A DNA stretch of 64,000 bases, taken from assembly GCF_003185655.1 (NCBI RefSeq), contig NZ_QHJQ01000001.1, forward strand, positions 1 to 64,000, in the 5' to 3' direction. The notes under the pieces were generated by a model. That model saw only the letters and a list, made by a program, of their open reading frames with translations, did not search any database and had not been told where the DNA came from. Positions 18,438-27,447 of this stretch are shown in pieces. Both the position numbers and the translations under genes were made by a program. The stretch is from Coraliomargarita sinensis (GTDB lineage: Bacteria > Verrucomicrobiota > Verrucomicrobiia > Opitutales > Coraliomargaritaceae). The first letter of the stretch is position 1, and each line of letters starts with the position of its first letter.

Positions 18438-21400
18438 TTAAGGCCCCACCAAAGTATCGGCTTCGTCAGGCCGTCCATTCGGATTGATTTCCACTGTCTT
18501 CTCCCAATTTCGAGGTGAAGCAGGTTCTTCCGGCACCTTCCCCGCACCTGGCGCTGCCCGCGCTCCGGTGTCCTCGGGTGACATTCGCCCGGCTTCCACC
18601 TCGCGCAGACGCATGATCTCAAGCTTATCCAGCATCTCGTCGGGCGTGAGTGTCTCTCCAGCCGCACTCTTTGCCTCCAGTCGACGAAGATATGCATCGA
18701 TATCGCTTATGTCACGAAGCCGTGAGCCGGCAGGCTGCCGAAACAAGTCTTCTGCCTCATCCGCCAGATCGCGCGTGGCCCCTTCGGGCAAACCATCCTT
18801 CCAATCAGCCTCCAAATCAGCATAACGCTCTTTCAACTTTGAGGCCTCCATGTCAATCGAGGTGCCTCCGCCGACTTCGGCGCTTCTTGCACCGGAAGCA
18901 TTCTCAAAAACAGGGGTTGGCAGGGCTTCCGTGTCGCCGAGACGCCCGCTTGGCGGAGGCACGAGTTCCGTATCACCAAGGCGTCCAGAGGGACCTGCAG
19001 GCTCGGGACTAAGATCCACGGTCAAACCCTCGTCTCCCGCTGCTCTACTGCCCGGGATATCCCTTACCGGTGCATCCGGATCCACGCCGGCCGCTTTTCG
19101 CCAAGCTCCATTGATCAGGTTATTCCCCTGAGAAGCAGCAAACGACAACCCCGTCATTGCCAACTGTTTTGCAAAATCCCGGCAAGCTTGCTTGGCGATC
19201 ACATCCGCACGCTCATAATAAGCCTGCCCCAAAATAAAGGCCTTGCCGCGGGCAACGGTCAGGGCATGGCCACTCTTAACGTAACTGTAGGAGGCCCGAC
19301 CTATGTCGGACACCGCGAATACCGCATCATATATTAAAGAGGCATAAGGATTACCGATAAGAAATCCTAGAGGTAGTGTTTCAAATGTCAGTGCGAGGTC
19401 GTCAATGTCAGCTTCATGATCCCGTTCCTCCAATTCAGCTGCCAGATCGGAAACCATTTTGATCCAGTTTAATGCAGACTCATCAGCGACCCATGACTGA
19501 AAGTTCTTATTGTTGACCTTTTTAACCAGCTTTGGCCGGAGACTGTTGAGAATCGGTCGATGCGTATCGCTTACCAGCTCCAAAAGCGCGCGGGCATTAC
19601 AATTCTTGACGCCCTTAATTTCCTCCTGCGCATCCTCGATCATACCGAGCAAGCGATGCGTCGCATCATTCAACTGCTTGGCTTTCCAATCATTCAGCTC
19701 TTTCACATTCGAGTAACCTGTTTTCTTCATCAGGTATTCGTCTGAGTTTTTCAGCTCCCAGAAGTACATGGCTTTCCCCTTCGGTGATGCGTACTCAACA
19801 AACCGATACGGGCTCTCCTGATCAGGAGGCATTTGCTCAAGCATACGAAGCAGGCGGTCCGGCCTGTTTAGAAGTGAGTTCAACCAGCCAGCCTTTTCCT
19901 CCAACAATCGATGTAATTCGCCCTTCATCAGAAGAAGGGCGGCGACGTGTCCCACGCTGACGTAGGCTCTCGGCTGGTTCCGCGCCTCACCCTTCAGGGG
20001 ATCCCAGAGATATAAGATTGGGTTCAGCCCTCTCAACGGGCTTGGTGGTTCACCGGTAAACACATCCGAGAACACCGCAGAGTTGAGAGAATATCGGCCT
20101 ATTTTGGCGAAAGGTACTGCAGGCAGGCTATCCTCCATGCGCGGATCAAACTCGAAATCCGGAACACATGCCACCGCTTGCTCGAGCGCCTCAAGCCAGA
20201 GGGTCTTCTCCGGCGGGACATCATGGACCCCAAAGATCGCTGATGCTTCCCGGGGCAAAGGAGACACCGGCCCCAGAAAGTGCTCTCTTCGCCAATCCGT
20301 ATCCACGGAAAAAACCAAGCGACCCGGACTGGCTGGCTCCTTTTCATCGTTCGCGGCAGTTGGAAGCGGAAGCGTTATCGCGCGTTCATTCGGGTCACCC
20401 TGATGCGATTGATGCATCGGCCGCAAGGGGGACCGGACATGAAACGGAGCGGAGGCATAAATCGTAGGATCTTCGGTCGGCTTGAGAAACAAGTGCTCGG
20501 GCGAGACGATAGGCAAATCGGGTGAATCCATTCCTGTCGAAACCGCTGAATAGCGGACGGGAACCGAATCGAAGCCGGGCGCCTTGGTAAAAATCATCTC
20601 CAGTCGGACACGATCACCCACCATCGCGAAACTCGCGGGAATCCATTTATCCGCGATCCGCGGATTACTGTTCGGAATTTGCCGCGCCAGCTGGAGTTGC
20701 CCCCCCAGGTCCGAATAGAGCATGGCCCAAGGCAGCATTTGGTCCCTGAAAATAATTCTTTTGAAACTGGATTCGGTATTCGGCGGAACCCGGGCCTCGA
20801 CCAGAATCAATTCTTTATCCTCAGCCTGCGCGATCGATAGGTCGTATTGCTCAAAGGCCGAACGACGCTCCATGTCAGCCTTGTCGCCACGTTTGACCGA
20901 TACTGGATAGTAAACAATTGCCCCTTCGGGATCTTTGAAAACAGGAAACTTATCCCTCGAGTATTTATAGTCCTTCAATCGCACAAGCAGTGTTCTGTTT
21001 AGGGCATTCCCGTAGAGGTTTGCCTGAGCGCCCGCCACGTAATCGGGGGTATTTCCCCCGATCATGAAGTATGGATTCGTTTGATCGGTCAGAACTTCGA
21101 GGCTGTGCAACTTCGGCTCCGGGAAGCCATTGATGACCAGTTCAAGCGGGAAGCGGGCCCCATTCACATCCACTTGATAGGTGCCCGGCTTCACATTGTC
21201 CCACAGGGTAATTCGGGTGCGATATCCGATAACGGCACCCCCGGGCTGCTGCCTGATGGCACTTGCATACGTATCCCAAAAGTCTGGTTCTACGATAGTT
21301 TCAAAATCCGGTTCACCCAGTACACGGGTTCGAATACCTCCCCAGAAGTTCTCCCCATATACTGCCAACTCAATGCTTGGCCGGTTGCCCCGTTGAGCGT

Positions 21401-22025
21401 TTGTCTCCTCTTCCCACCAATGCTCGTCGTAGTCGAACTCGGCTTTCGGAATCTCTTTCCAAAACTCAAACGTCCCAAACCTGGCCTTTGTAATCGTAAC
21501 CGATTGACTCAATGCCTTGCGCTCCTCCTTTCCGATCTGAATGCGTTCAATCTTCGGAAGAACACGTCGTAATACCGCTTTGCCCGTATCGCCACCGCGG
21601 GTTTTCCACGTCCCCGCCATTTCCATTCCCAGCGCCGATGGAGTCATTTTTAACAAGTCGACGTCGTCTTTGTACGCGTATTGTACACGTAGCACGAGCT
21701 TGTCCAGTTGCGAGGCATCAAGATTCATCCTCGAACCCCGAAGCTCATCCGAGCGAGGACCGCCATCCGGATAAAACTTTCCCTCAACCGACCATTGCAA
21801 AGGCCCCTCGGGCGACCTTCGCTCCCGCCAAATAGTGAGCCTGACCCTATCGTGCTTTGGAGCACCCATCAGTTCTCCTTCCCAGTTGCCGACAATGCCT
21901 GTCTGGTCAGATGCTTCTACCTTTGCCGTGGCAAAGACCGGATCGTCCTCCGCTAAAAGGCATGACATATGCCCTAGATTAAGAATGAATAAGAGGCTCA
22001 GGCATTTTCTCGATAGCAGCATCAT
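18438..22025 (-). CDS. Unrecognised 1195-residue exported protein
   Basis: No family was recognised. An N-terminal signal peptide (hydrophobic LLFILNLGHMSCLLA, possibly with a lipoprotein-type Cys) is followed by beta-rich modules over about 40-600 and a helical region at about 690-1000 rich in Leu, Glu and Lys. After that come a small hydrophobic stretch (LPLGFLIGNPYASLIY), and a polar low-complexity tail of about 200 residues. The tail carries two tandem copies of PSGRLGDTE and a run of Glu/Arg/Ala-rich helices. It lies 23 bp after the peptidoglycan-binding lipoprotein gene, presumably one operon. The long soluble exported part suggests an envelope or extracellular structural role, or a polymorphic effector-like arrangement. 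Neither can be shown. Confidence 0.8.
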   Translation of the reverse strand: MMLLSRKCLSLLFILNLGHMSCLLAEDDPVFATAKVEASDQTGIVGNWEGELMGAPKHDRVRLTIWRERRSPEGPLQWSVEGKFYPDGGPRSDELRGSRMNLDASQLDKLVLRVQYAYKDDVDLLKMTPSALGMEMAGTWKTRGGDTGKAVLRRVLPKIERIQIGKEERKALSQSVTITKARFGTFEFWKEIPKAEFDYDEHWWEEETNAQRGNRPSIELAVYGENFWGGIRTRVLGEPDFETIVEPDFWDTYASAIRQQPGGAVIGYRTRITLWDNVKPGTYQVDVNGARFPLELVINGFPEPKLHSLEVLTDQTNPYFMIGGNTPDYVAGAQANLYGNALNRTLLVRLKDYKYSRDKFPVFKDPEGAIVYYPVSVKRGDKADMERRSAFEQYDLSIAQAEDKELILVEARVPPNTESSFKRIIFRDQMLPWAMLYSDLGGQLQLARQIPNSNPRIADKWIPASFAMVGDRVRLEMIFTKAPGFDSVPVRYSAVSTGMDSPDLPIVSPEHLFLKPTEDPTIYASAPFHVRSPLRPMHQSHQGDPNERAITLPLPTAANDEKEPASPGRLVFSVDTDWRREHFLGPVSPLPREASAIFGVHDVPPEKTLWLEALEQAVACVPDFEFDPRMEDSLPAVPFAKIGRYSLNSAVFSDVFTGEPPSPLRGLNPILYLWDPLKGEARNQPRAYVSVGHVAALLLMKGELHRLLEEKAGWLNSLLNRPDRLLRMLEQMPPDQESPYRFVEYASPKGKAMYFWELKNSDEYLMKKTGYSNVKELNDWKAKQLNDATHRLLGMIEDAQEEIKGVKNCNARALLELVSDTHRPILNSLRPKLVKKVNNKNFQSWVADESALNWIKMVSDLAAELEERDHEADIDDLALTFETLPLGFLIGNPYASLIYDAVFAVSDIGRASYSYVKSGHALTVARGKAFILGQAYYERADVIAKQACRDFAKQLAMTGLSFAASQGNNLINGAWRKAAGVDPDAPVRDIPGSRAAGDEGLTVDLSPEPAGPSGRLGDTELVPPPSGRLGDTEALPTPVFENASGARSAEVGGGTSIDMEASKLKERYADLEADWKDGLPEGATRDLADEAEDLFRQPAGSRLRDISDIDAYLRRLEAKSAAGETLTPDEMLDKLEIMRLREVEAGRMSPEDTGARAAPGAGKVPEEPASPRNWEKTVEINPNGRPDEADTLVGP

Positions 22026-22048
22026 AAAGGCATTTTGTGGTCGTTCAT

Positions 22049-22726
22049 TCAGCCATGCGGCGGATTTTGCGTGATTGATTTATAAATTTGCTCGGTGATG
22101 ACCGGGGTCTCGTAACGATACGGCAGTCCGGTTGATTCCAGGTAGCTATTGATGGCAGCACGGGTTGCGGCATCGATGACGCCATCAACTTTGCCCGGAT
22201 CAAAGCCCCGGGTCACCAATGATTGTTCCAACTGCAAGGCCTCTGAACGATGCAACTTCCGTTCAATCACGTAAACCGGATTGCCCGCAGCTGCAGAAAT
22301 GAGTCCGATACGCCCATCCACCCAATAAATCAACCCGATGGTTTGATCGCCCGCCGTGTAGCGTTTTGCTCCTTTCAGCTCATCGGCGCTACTTATCCCG
22401 TAATAAACATCAGCCAATATAGGATCATCCATTCCCAAAGGCCGCGTGCGTAGAACCACCGAATCCCATTCTTCATAGCGGGCATCATCCAGCCAGTGTA
22501 ATTGTTCCCCAATCCGTATGAAACGGGCGTTTTGCGCCCCCTTTTCCCGCAAATTCAATGCCGGCATCGACACCGTGTTCAATGCTCTTACAGCAACCAC
22601 ATCGTATTGCCGGGATGTGGACTTACCTGCCAGGGCATCCCGCGAAGAACAACCGGCAACTGCCAAACATAGCAGTGAAAACAGAATTATTTGGACGTGA
22701 TTAGCCTGAAAAAATACCCTAATCAT
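22049..22726 (-). CDS. Lipoprotein with C-terminal peptidoglycan-binding domain
   Basis: A 225-residue protein. The hydrophobic segment IILFSLLCLAVAGCSS contains a good lipobox (AVAGC), so the mature protein is lipid-anchored. A middle region of unknown fold follows. Residues about 170-215 (QLEQSLVTRGFDPGKVDGVIDAATRAAI, split here for length) resemble a PG_binding_1 domain, which binds peptidoglycan stems. The start codon is only 19 bp from that of the divergent gene at 22746, so the promoters overlap. It is probably cotranscribed with the 1195-residue exported protein and may anchor it to the cell wall. Confidence 0.82.
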   Translation of the reverse strand: MIRVFFQANHVQIILFSLLCLAVAGCSSRDALAGKSTSRQYDVVAVRALNTVSMPALNLREKGAQNARFIRIGEQLHWLDDARYEEWDSVVLRTRPLGMDDPILADVYYGISSADELKGAKRYTAGDQTIGLIYWVDGRIGLISAAAGNPVYVIERKLHRSEALQLEQSLVTRGFDPGKVDGVIDAATRAAINSYLESTGLPYRYETPVITEQIYKSITQNPPHG

Positions 22727-22745
22727 AATAATAAGTTTTATTTAT

Positions 22746-23351
22746 ATGAGCGATTTTTGTGAAATAGGCCAGACAAAGCCTGAAGCGATTTGCCAGAGCT
22801 GCGGCAGCAACTGGTCGGACTTGAAATACAAAAATGAGTGCCCGGAATGCGGAGGCGGCGCGTTGCAAGTCCCCTGCCCTGACTGCTCCGGAACTTGCGG
22901 CTCAATGTGGGACCGTGCGGTGCTCGATTCGAATGACAGTGGTAAAGCCCATTGGATTGGACAATGTTACCACAAGGCTGACCGATTTGGTGGACCTGAC
23001 ATTCAAGAGGATTCACAACAGCGCTATCTCTTCCGCTTCGGCTATCACAATAAGGAACAACTCCGTCTTAATGCCGTGTTTAACGATGATGCCGAATGCA
23101 GCGAGTGGATCTTTATTGAAACATCCAACAAGCGCGAGGCCGCCGAACTCGGCCGACTGTACGCGGATCTTTTCATCATGAAACTTTTCGAGGCTGATTG
23201 GAGTAATCTGCGGCAAAAGGCTTACCTCTGGTCCGAAGCCGGCTTCGCTGAATGGATCGAGGAGGATTTGCAGGAAATCGCGCATGCGGAACAAGCCAAA
23301 GTTCCCCTGGTCAAGTCACCACAAGACATTCTTAAAGTACTCCTCGATTAA
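22746..23351 (+). CDS. Zinc-ribbon protein of unknown function
   Basis: A 201-residue protein. The N-terminal 60 residues hold four CxxC pairs (CQSC, CPECG, CPDC and a nearby CGSMW), a rubredoxin- or DnaJ-type zinc-binding pattern. The rest is an acidic alpha-beta domain, not recognised, without signal peptide or membrane segment. It starts 19 bp from a divergent gene and is followed with 1 bp spacing by a DUF2007-like protein. No function can be assigned. Regulatory or protein-binding roles are possible for the zinc ribbon. Confidence 0.75.
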   Translation: MSDFCEIGQTKPEAICQSCGSNWSDLKYKNECPECGGGALQVPCPDCSGTCGSMWDRAVLDSNDSGKAHWIGQCYHKADRFGGPDIQEDSQQRYLFRFGYHNKEQLRLNAVFNDDAECSEWIFIETSNKREAAELGRLYADLFIMKLFEADWSNLRQKAYLWSEAGFAEWIEEDLQEIAHAEQAKVPLVKSPQDILKVLLD

Positions 23352-23352
23352 C

Positions 23353-23721
23353 ATGCCGGTTATCGCCACCTACACAAAAATGGAAGACGCCCATTTGGCG
23401 GTTTCCCAACTTCAGGGCAGCGGCGTCGAGGCGTGGCTGCGCGATGAAGCCACGGCCAACCTCTACTGGCTCTACTCCAACGCGATCGGTGGAGTGAAAG
23501 TCGAGGTTGCGGAGGAAGATATCGAACGGGCACGGGAGGTTCTGGAATTACCCAAGGAAGAAAGCGGACTGCTTCAGTGCCCGCACTGCGGCTCGCAAAA
23601 TACCAGTGTTCGGCAGATGAATCTGATTTCCGCGCTGGCCTTAATCTTCCTGAGCTTAATTCTCCCTGAGCGGAAGCACAAAGCGGACTGTCTGGACTGC
23701 GGCAAGAGCTTTGATTTCTAG
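23353..23721 (+). CDS. DUF2007-like protein with C-terminal membrane and zinc-ribbon segments
   Basis: A 122-residue protein. Start ATG 23353 is chosen because it follows the preceding stop by 1 bp and begins MPVIATYTKMEDAHLAV, the usual DUF2007 (putative signal transducing) opening. An upstream in-frame start at 23284 lies within the previous gene. Residues 1-65 form the DUF2007 beta-alpha fold. Then come CPHCGSQNTS, a hydrophobic stretch LISALALIFLSLIL that could be one membrane helix, and a final CLDCGKSF, making a split zinc ribbon around the membrane segment. The role is unknown. It is likely cotranscribed with the preceding zinc-ribbon protein. Confidence 0.78.
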   Translation: MPVIATYTKMEDAHLAVSQLQGSGVEAWLRDEATANLYWLYSNAIGGVKVEVAEEDIERAREVLELPKEESGLLQCPHCGSQNTSVRQMNLISALALIFLSLILPERKHKADCLDCGKSFDF

Positions 23722-24032
23722 TCGCACCCCAGCTTTGACATGGGGATGATTTGTAGGGCCGCTGCGTGGCGGCACCCGCGGATCTTGCGAGACCTTTCGA
23801 AGGACTGAAAGTCAGTACGAAGTCTCACGGTCTTCACCGGGCCAGGCCCTTATACCGCTTCGATTTAATTATGGTTCAATCGAATTGATGTAGCAGAGCC
23901 AGTCTCTGGCTCTATCCCGATATGTATGCATGACGATGCCAGAGGACCCGTCTTCATCGGATTACGCCGAGGCATGCTGCCATAGCTACAAAATAAACTG
24001 TTAGATTATAGCAATTTTAGTTCGATTTCGTA
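23722..24032. other. Gene-free stretch with three hairpin elements
   Basis: No coding region was seen in this 311-bp gap between convergent genes. It holds a GTAGGG-hairpin-CCC repeat at 23753-23777, a long hairpin with arms GAGAC at 23789-23793 and GTCTC at 23822-23826 enclosing ACTGA-AAG-TCAGT at 23804-23816, and a perfect 8-bp hairpin AGAGCCAG at 23895-23902 with CTGGCTCT at 23906-23913. None is followed by a T-run, so they look like mobile intergenic repeats more than ordinary terminators. Confidence 0.6.
23753..23777. repeat. Intergenic hairpin repeat (GTAGGG-hairpin-CCC family), copy 2
   Basis: GTAGGG followed by a hairpin GCCGC at 23758-23762 with GCGGC at 23769-23773 and then ACCC. 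It resembles the elements at 14333, 41614 and 63529 in architecture, though the stem sequence differs. Confidence 0.5.
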
Positions 24033-25061
24033 TTACGTATTCCAGTCGAGCACGACCTTGCCGCAGTCACCGGCGTTCATCACCTCGAAGGCTTTCTCGA
24101 AATCCTTATAGTCCATCCGGTGCGTGATGACTGGCTTGATATCAAGCCCCGCGCGGAGGAGTGAGGACATTTGGTACCAGGATTCATACATCTCACGACC
24201 ATAGACCCCCTTAATGGTAAGCATGCTGAAGATGACCTGGTTCCAGTCGATGTTCATCGGCCCGCTGGGGATGCCGAGCATGGAAATTTTTCCGCCGTGG
24301 CTCATGTTGGCGATCATGTCCTGAAAGGCCTGCGGGTTACCCGACATTTCGAGGCCGACATCGAAGCCTTCTTCCATGCCCAGCTCCTTCTGCACATCGG
24401 CTAGGGAGGTCTCGCGAACATCGAAAGCGTGCTCGATGCCCAAACGGCGGGCGAGTTCCAGGCGTTTCGGATTCACATCCGTAATGACCACGTGCCGGGC
24501 GCCCGCGTGCTTGACCACGGCCGCCCCCATGATACCGATCGGGCCCGCTCCGGTAACGAGCACATCCTCGCAAACACAGGGAAACTGGAAGGCCGTGTGC
24601 ACGGCATTGCCGAACGGGTCGAAGATCGAAGCCACCTCCAAGTCGACATCTCCATGATGCTCCCAAAGGTTGGTCACGGGTAACGTAATGTATTCGGCGA
24701 AACAACCGGGGTGGTTTACCCCCACCCCACGGGTCTCGCGACAGAGGTGACGCCGTCCCGCCATGCAATTCCGGCAATGACCACAGACGAGGTGGCCCTC
24801 ACCACTAACCAGATCCCCCAAGCTAAAGTCCACGACATCATTACCAATCTCGACAATGCGTCCCACAAATTCATGGCCGATAATATTCGGCACCTTGACC
24901 GCCTTCTGCGCCCATTCATCCCAGTTATAAATATGCAGGTCCGTACCGCAAACGCCGGTCTTTTCGACTTTAATGACGACTTCACGCGAGCCCGCTTTCG
25001 GCTCAGGCACATCCTGTAGCGTCAGACCCTTTTCGGCGTGTGTTTTGACCAGTGCTTTCAT
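24033..25061 (-). CDS. tdh: L-threonine 3-dehydrogenase
   Basis: A 342-residue zinc alcohol dehydrogenase-type enzyme that oxidises L-threonine to 2-amino-3-ketobutyrate. Cys38 in [16 protein letters not shown] and His63/Glu64 in IGHEFVG are the catalytic zinc ligands. Cys93, 96, 99 and 107 in [15 protein letters not shown] hold the structural zinc. The WDEW-type segment and total length fit Tdh. It follows kbl on the same strand with a 99-bp gap, and GGAG lies 9 nt before the ATG. The product is the substrate of the upstream kbl gene, so the pair forms the threonine-to-glycine route. Confidence 0.96.
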   Translation of the reverse strand: MKALVKTHAEKGLTLQDVPEPKAGSREVVIKVEKTGVCGTDLHIYNWDEWAQKAVKVPNIIGHEFVGRIVEIGNDVVDFSLGDLVSGEGHLVCGHCRNCMAGRRHLCRETRGVGVNHPGCFAEYITLPVTNLWEHHGDVDLEVASIFDPFGNAVHTAFQFPCVCEDVLVTGAGPIGIMGAAVVKHAGARHVVITDVNPKRLELARRLGIEHAFDVRETSLADVQKELGMEEGFDVGLEMSGNPQAFQDMIANMSHGGKISMLGIPSGPMNIDWNQVIFSMLTIKGVYGREMYESWYQMSSLLRAGLDIKPVITHRMDYKDFEKAFEVMNAGDCGKVVLDWNT

Positions 25062-25160
25062 AAAGTTATACTCCGTCCCCCGCTTTCACAAGCGAGGCCG
25101 CGTCGTCTCAAAACTCTGTTTTGGGAAGATCGATTTACCAGTTTGTTTTTCATAAAGAGG

Positions 25161-26336
25161 CTAAAGTTTGGTAAAGGCATCCAGCACCTTCTCGAGATGA
25201 CAATCCTGCAAGGCAGCCGAGACCTGTACCCGTAAGCGCGCCTCGCCACGAGGCACCACCGGGAAGCCGAAAGCCACCACCCAGACCCCCAACTCCAGCA
25301 AGCGCTCGCTCTTGCGGATGGCCTCGGCCTCGTCCCCGATCATGATCGGGATGATCGCGCTCGGGGAGTCCTGGAGTTCGTAGCCGAGTTCCTTGAGGCC
25401 CTGACGCAGACGCCGGGTGTTAGCATGCAACCGATCGACCAGTGTCGTGTCACGCTCCATGATATCGACAGCCGCGGCAGCACCGCAAGCGACCGGAACC
25501 GGTAGCGCGTTGGAAAAGAGACTCGTGCGGCTGCGTTGCACCAGAAGGTCGATAAACGCCTGACTCGCGGCCACGTAGCCGCCCGCGGCGCCGCCCAGGG
25601 TCTTGCCCAGCGTCCCGGTGACCACGTCGATCTCGCCCCATACCCCGCAGTGCTCGGCCGTGCCCTTGCCGGTCACCCCCATCGGACCGACGCCGTGCGA
25701 GTCGTCCATTACCAACATGGCATTGAACTCACGGCAGAGGGCCACCAGCGCCTGCATGTCCGCCACCGAGCCTTCCATGCTGAAGACTCCGTCGGTCACG
25801 ACCCAGATTACTTCCGCTTCTTTCGACCATTCCTCCATCTTGGCGCGCAGGTCGTCGAGATCGCGGTGCTTGTAGACCGTGCGCTTGAGCGGTCGGGCCA
25901 GGCGGCAGGCGTCAATGATGCTGGCATGATTCAACTCATCGGAAAGGATCACATCTTTCGGTCCGGCCGCTGTCGCAATCGCGGCTTCATTGGCATTCCA
26001 GCAACTGACATAGCTTAGCGCAGCCGGCGTGCCCGAAAATTTGGCCAGCTTTGCCTCCAGTTCACGATGGGCATCGAAGGTACCGCAGATAAAACGCACC
26101 GAGGCAGTGCCCGCACCGTAGTGATCGAGACCCCGCCGGGTGGCTTCAACCACCTCGGGATGATTCGCCAGGCCGAGGTAGTTGTTGGAGCAGAGCACCA
26201 CGCATTCGCCCTCGCCCTCCAGCTGGACGGTGGCATCCATCGGCCCGGCCACATGGCGAAGGCGTTTCAAGGTGCCCGCCGATCGCATGGCATCGATATC
26301 CTGACGGGTGCGGGTTTCAAAAAGCTCAGAACTCAT
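25161..26336 (-). CDS. kbl: Glycine C-acetyltransferase (2-amino-3-ketobutyrate CoA ligase)
   Basis: A 391-residue pyridoxal-phosphate enzyme of the alpha-oxoamine synthase family. It cleaves 2-amino-3-ketobutyrate with CoA to glycine and acetyl-CoA. Lys245 in GTLGKTLGGAAGG binds the cofactor, and DDSHGVGPMG and SNNYLGL are the family signatures. It is adjacent to tdh, which makes its substrate and excludes related enzymes such as BioF as the main role. The kbl-tdh order is the same as in many bacteria. No riboswitch or operator was recognised upstream. Confidence 0.96.
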   Translation of the reverse strand: MSSELFETRTRQDIDAMRSAGTLKRLRHVAGPMDATVQLEGEGECVVLCSNNYLGLANHPEVVEATRRGLDHYGAGTASVRFICGTFDAHRELEAKLAKFSGTPAALSYVSCWNANEAAIATAAGPKDVILSDELNHASIIDACRLARPLKRTVYKHRDLDDLRAKMEEWSKEAEVIWVVTDGVFSMEGSVADMQALVALCREFNAMLVMDDSHGVGPMGVTGKGTAEHCGVWGEIDVVTGTLGKTLGGAAGGYVAASQAFIDLLVQRSRTSLFSNALPVPVACGAAAAVDIMERDTTLVDRLHANTRRLRQGLKELGYELQDSPSAIIPIMIGDEAEAIRKSERLLELGVWVVAFGFPVVPRGEARLRVQVSAALQDCHLEKVLDAFTKL

Positions 26337-26590
26337 CTTATGGCGATAAATAGGACGCCATAGAACGAACTTCAGCGGAGCGGGTCAATCGGCAAGCATC
26401 GCCGGGGGCAAATAACTGTGCGATAAACTGTGGGGGATGCCAGCGACCCGATGGCTAAGCCAGCTGCTAAGTTCAGAGGCCTTGCCCAGCTGCCGTAGCG
26501 GCTTTAAAGAATTTTCGACATTTCATACATCAGTCGAATCATACTACTGGAACGACGACAACGAAATCTCCCCTCGCGGAGAAGGAACTG

Positions 26591-27232
26591 CTAGAGTTCC
26601 ATTATCTCAATATTTCGAAAATAGATCGGCGCGCCGCCATGCTTACCCTGAAAGCCGATTTTCCCGTATTGCGGGAGCCCTGCCGGCGCCTTGCTCAACC
26701 AGGGCGGCGTAGCACTCCCGTCGGGATTGGTCTTGGCACTGGTAAAGTCGCTTAAATCGAAGGTATTCACGCGGACGCCATTCAGGTGCACGGTGACCAT
26801 CGGGCCGGAGGCGACGATCACCATCTCATTCCATTCGCCCGGCTGCTTGACGGCACGTTTGTAAGCCCCCTGGCGACCGAAGAATGCGCCGCACTGCCAA
26901 CTACGTGGGCGCTTTAACCACCGCTCCGAGTAGTCATCGGCGATCTGCACCTCAACGGAATCGGTCACCCAGTTTTCGATATCGCTGGCGTAAAAAAAGA
27001 CCCCGCTATTGGTGGCTTCCCCATTCTTGAACTCGAGTCGCAGCACAAAGCTCCCATAGTCTTTTTTCGTCCAGATGATCTGATCTTCCGAAGCGGTCAT
27101 CACGCCGTCGGCATCACGCGTCCAGACTCCCTCAGGATAGGTGGCGTTCGACAGGTTGTCGTTGAAAAGCGAGGTGAACTCCCCTGCGAAGCAAGAAGTG
27201 ACGGCAAAAAGGGAAAACAAGATATACTTCAT
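26591..27232 (-). CDS. Secreted DUF1080 (3-keto-disaccharide hydrolase-like) protein
   Basis: A 213-residue exported protein. Start ATG 27232 begins MKYILFSLFAVTSCFA, a signal peptide cut before GEFTSL; the ORF continues upstream to a TTG at 27259 that lacks this. The remainder is a concanavalin-like beta-sandwich with the DUF1080 pattern (GSFVLRLEFKNG, NSGVFFYAS, GEWNEMVIVASG, HLNGVRVNTFD). Family members are named 3-keto-disaccharide hydrolases or carbohydrate-related lectins and are extremely common in Verrucomicrobiota and Planctomycetota. It is divergent from the GH110 gene at 27448 with 215 bp between, so a shared control region is likely and a role on the same glycan is inferred. Confidence 0.87.
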   Translation of the reverse strand: MKYILFSLFAVTSCFAGEFTSLFNDNLSNATYPEGVWTRDADGVMTASEDQIIWTKKDYGSFVLRLEFKNGEATNSGVFFYASDIENWVTDSVEVQIADDYSERWLKRPRSWQCGAFFGRQGAYKRAVKQPGEWNEMVIVASGPMVTVHLNGVRVNTFDLSDFTSAKTNPDGSATPPWLSKAPAGLPQYGKIGFQGKHGGAPIYFRNIEIMEL

Positions 27233-27447
27233 AGAATATAAAATAATTGGAGATCGCAAAGTAACGCAGCCATATGCTTGCTGTCACTGGTTTTATGAAA
27301 CTTATGCAGCTCCATAGCGTCTCTATGGAGCGTCTTTTTCGAGGCGTGTTCCCAAAAACCAACTTATTTGATGAAGTAAATTTATTTACACTGGGAACAG
27401 CCCCTCCTTTGCTTCGGCTAGGTGCATCCAATGAAGGGCGATACGTC

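Noticed and set aside
23895..23913. Perfect hairpin as terminator of the DUF2007-like gene
   Set aside because: It lies about 175 bp from the stop and lacks a T-run. It is listed only as a structured element.
24033..26336. Glycine riboswitch upstream of kbl-tdh
   Set aside because: The 255-bp leader region shows no paired glycine-aptamer cores or conserved bulges, so none is claimed.
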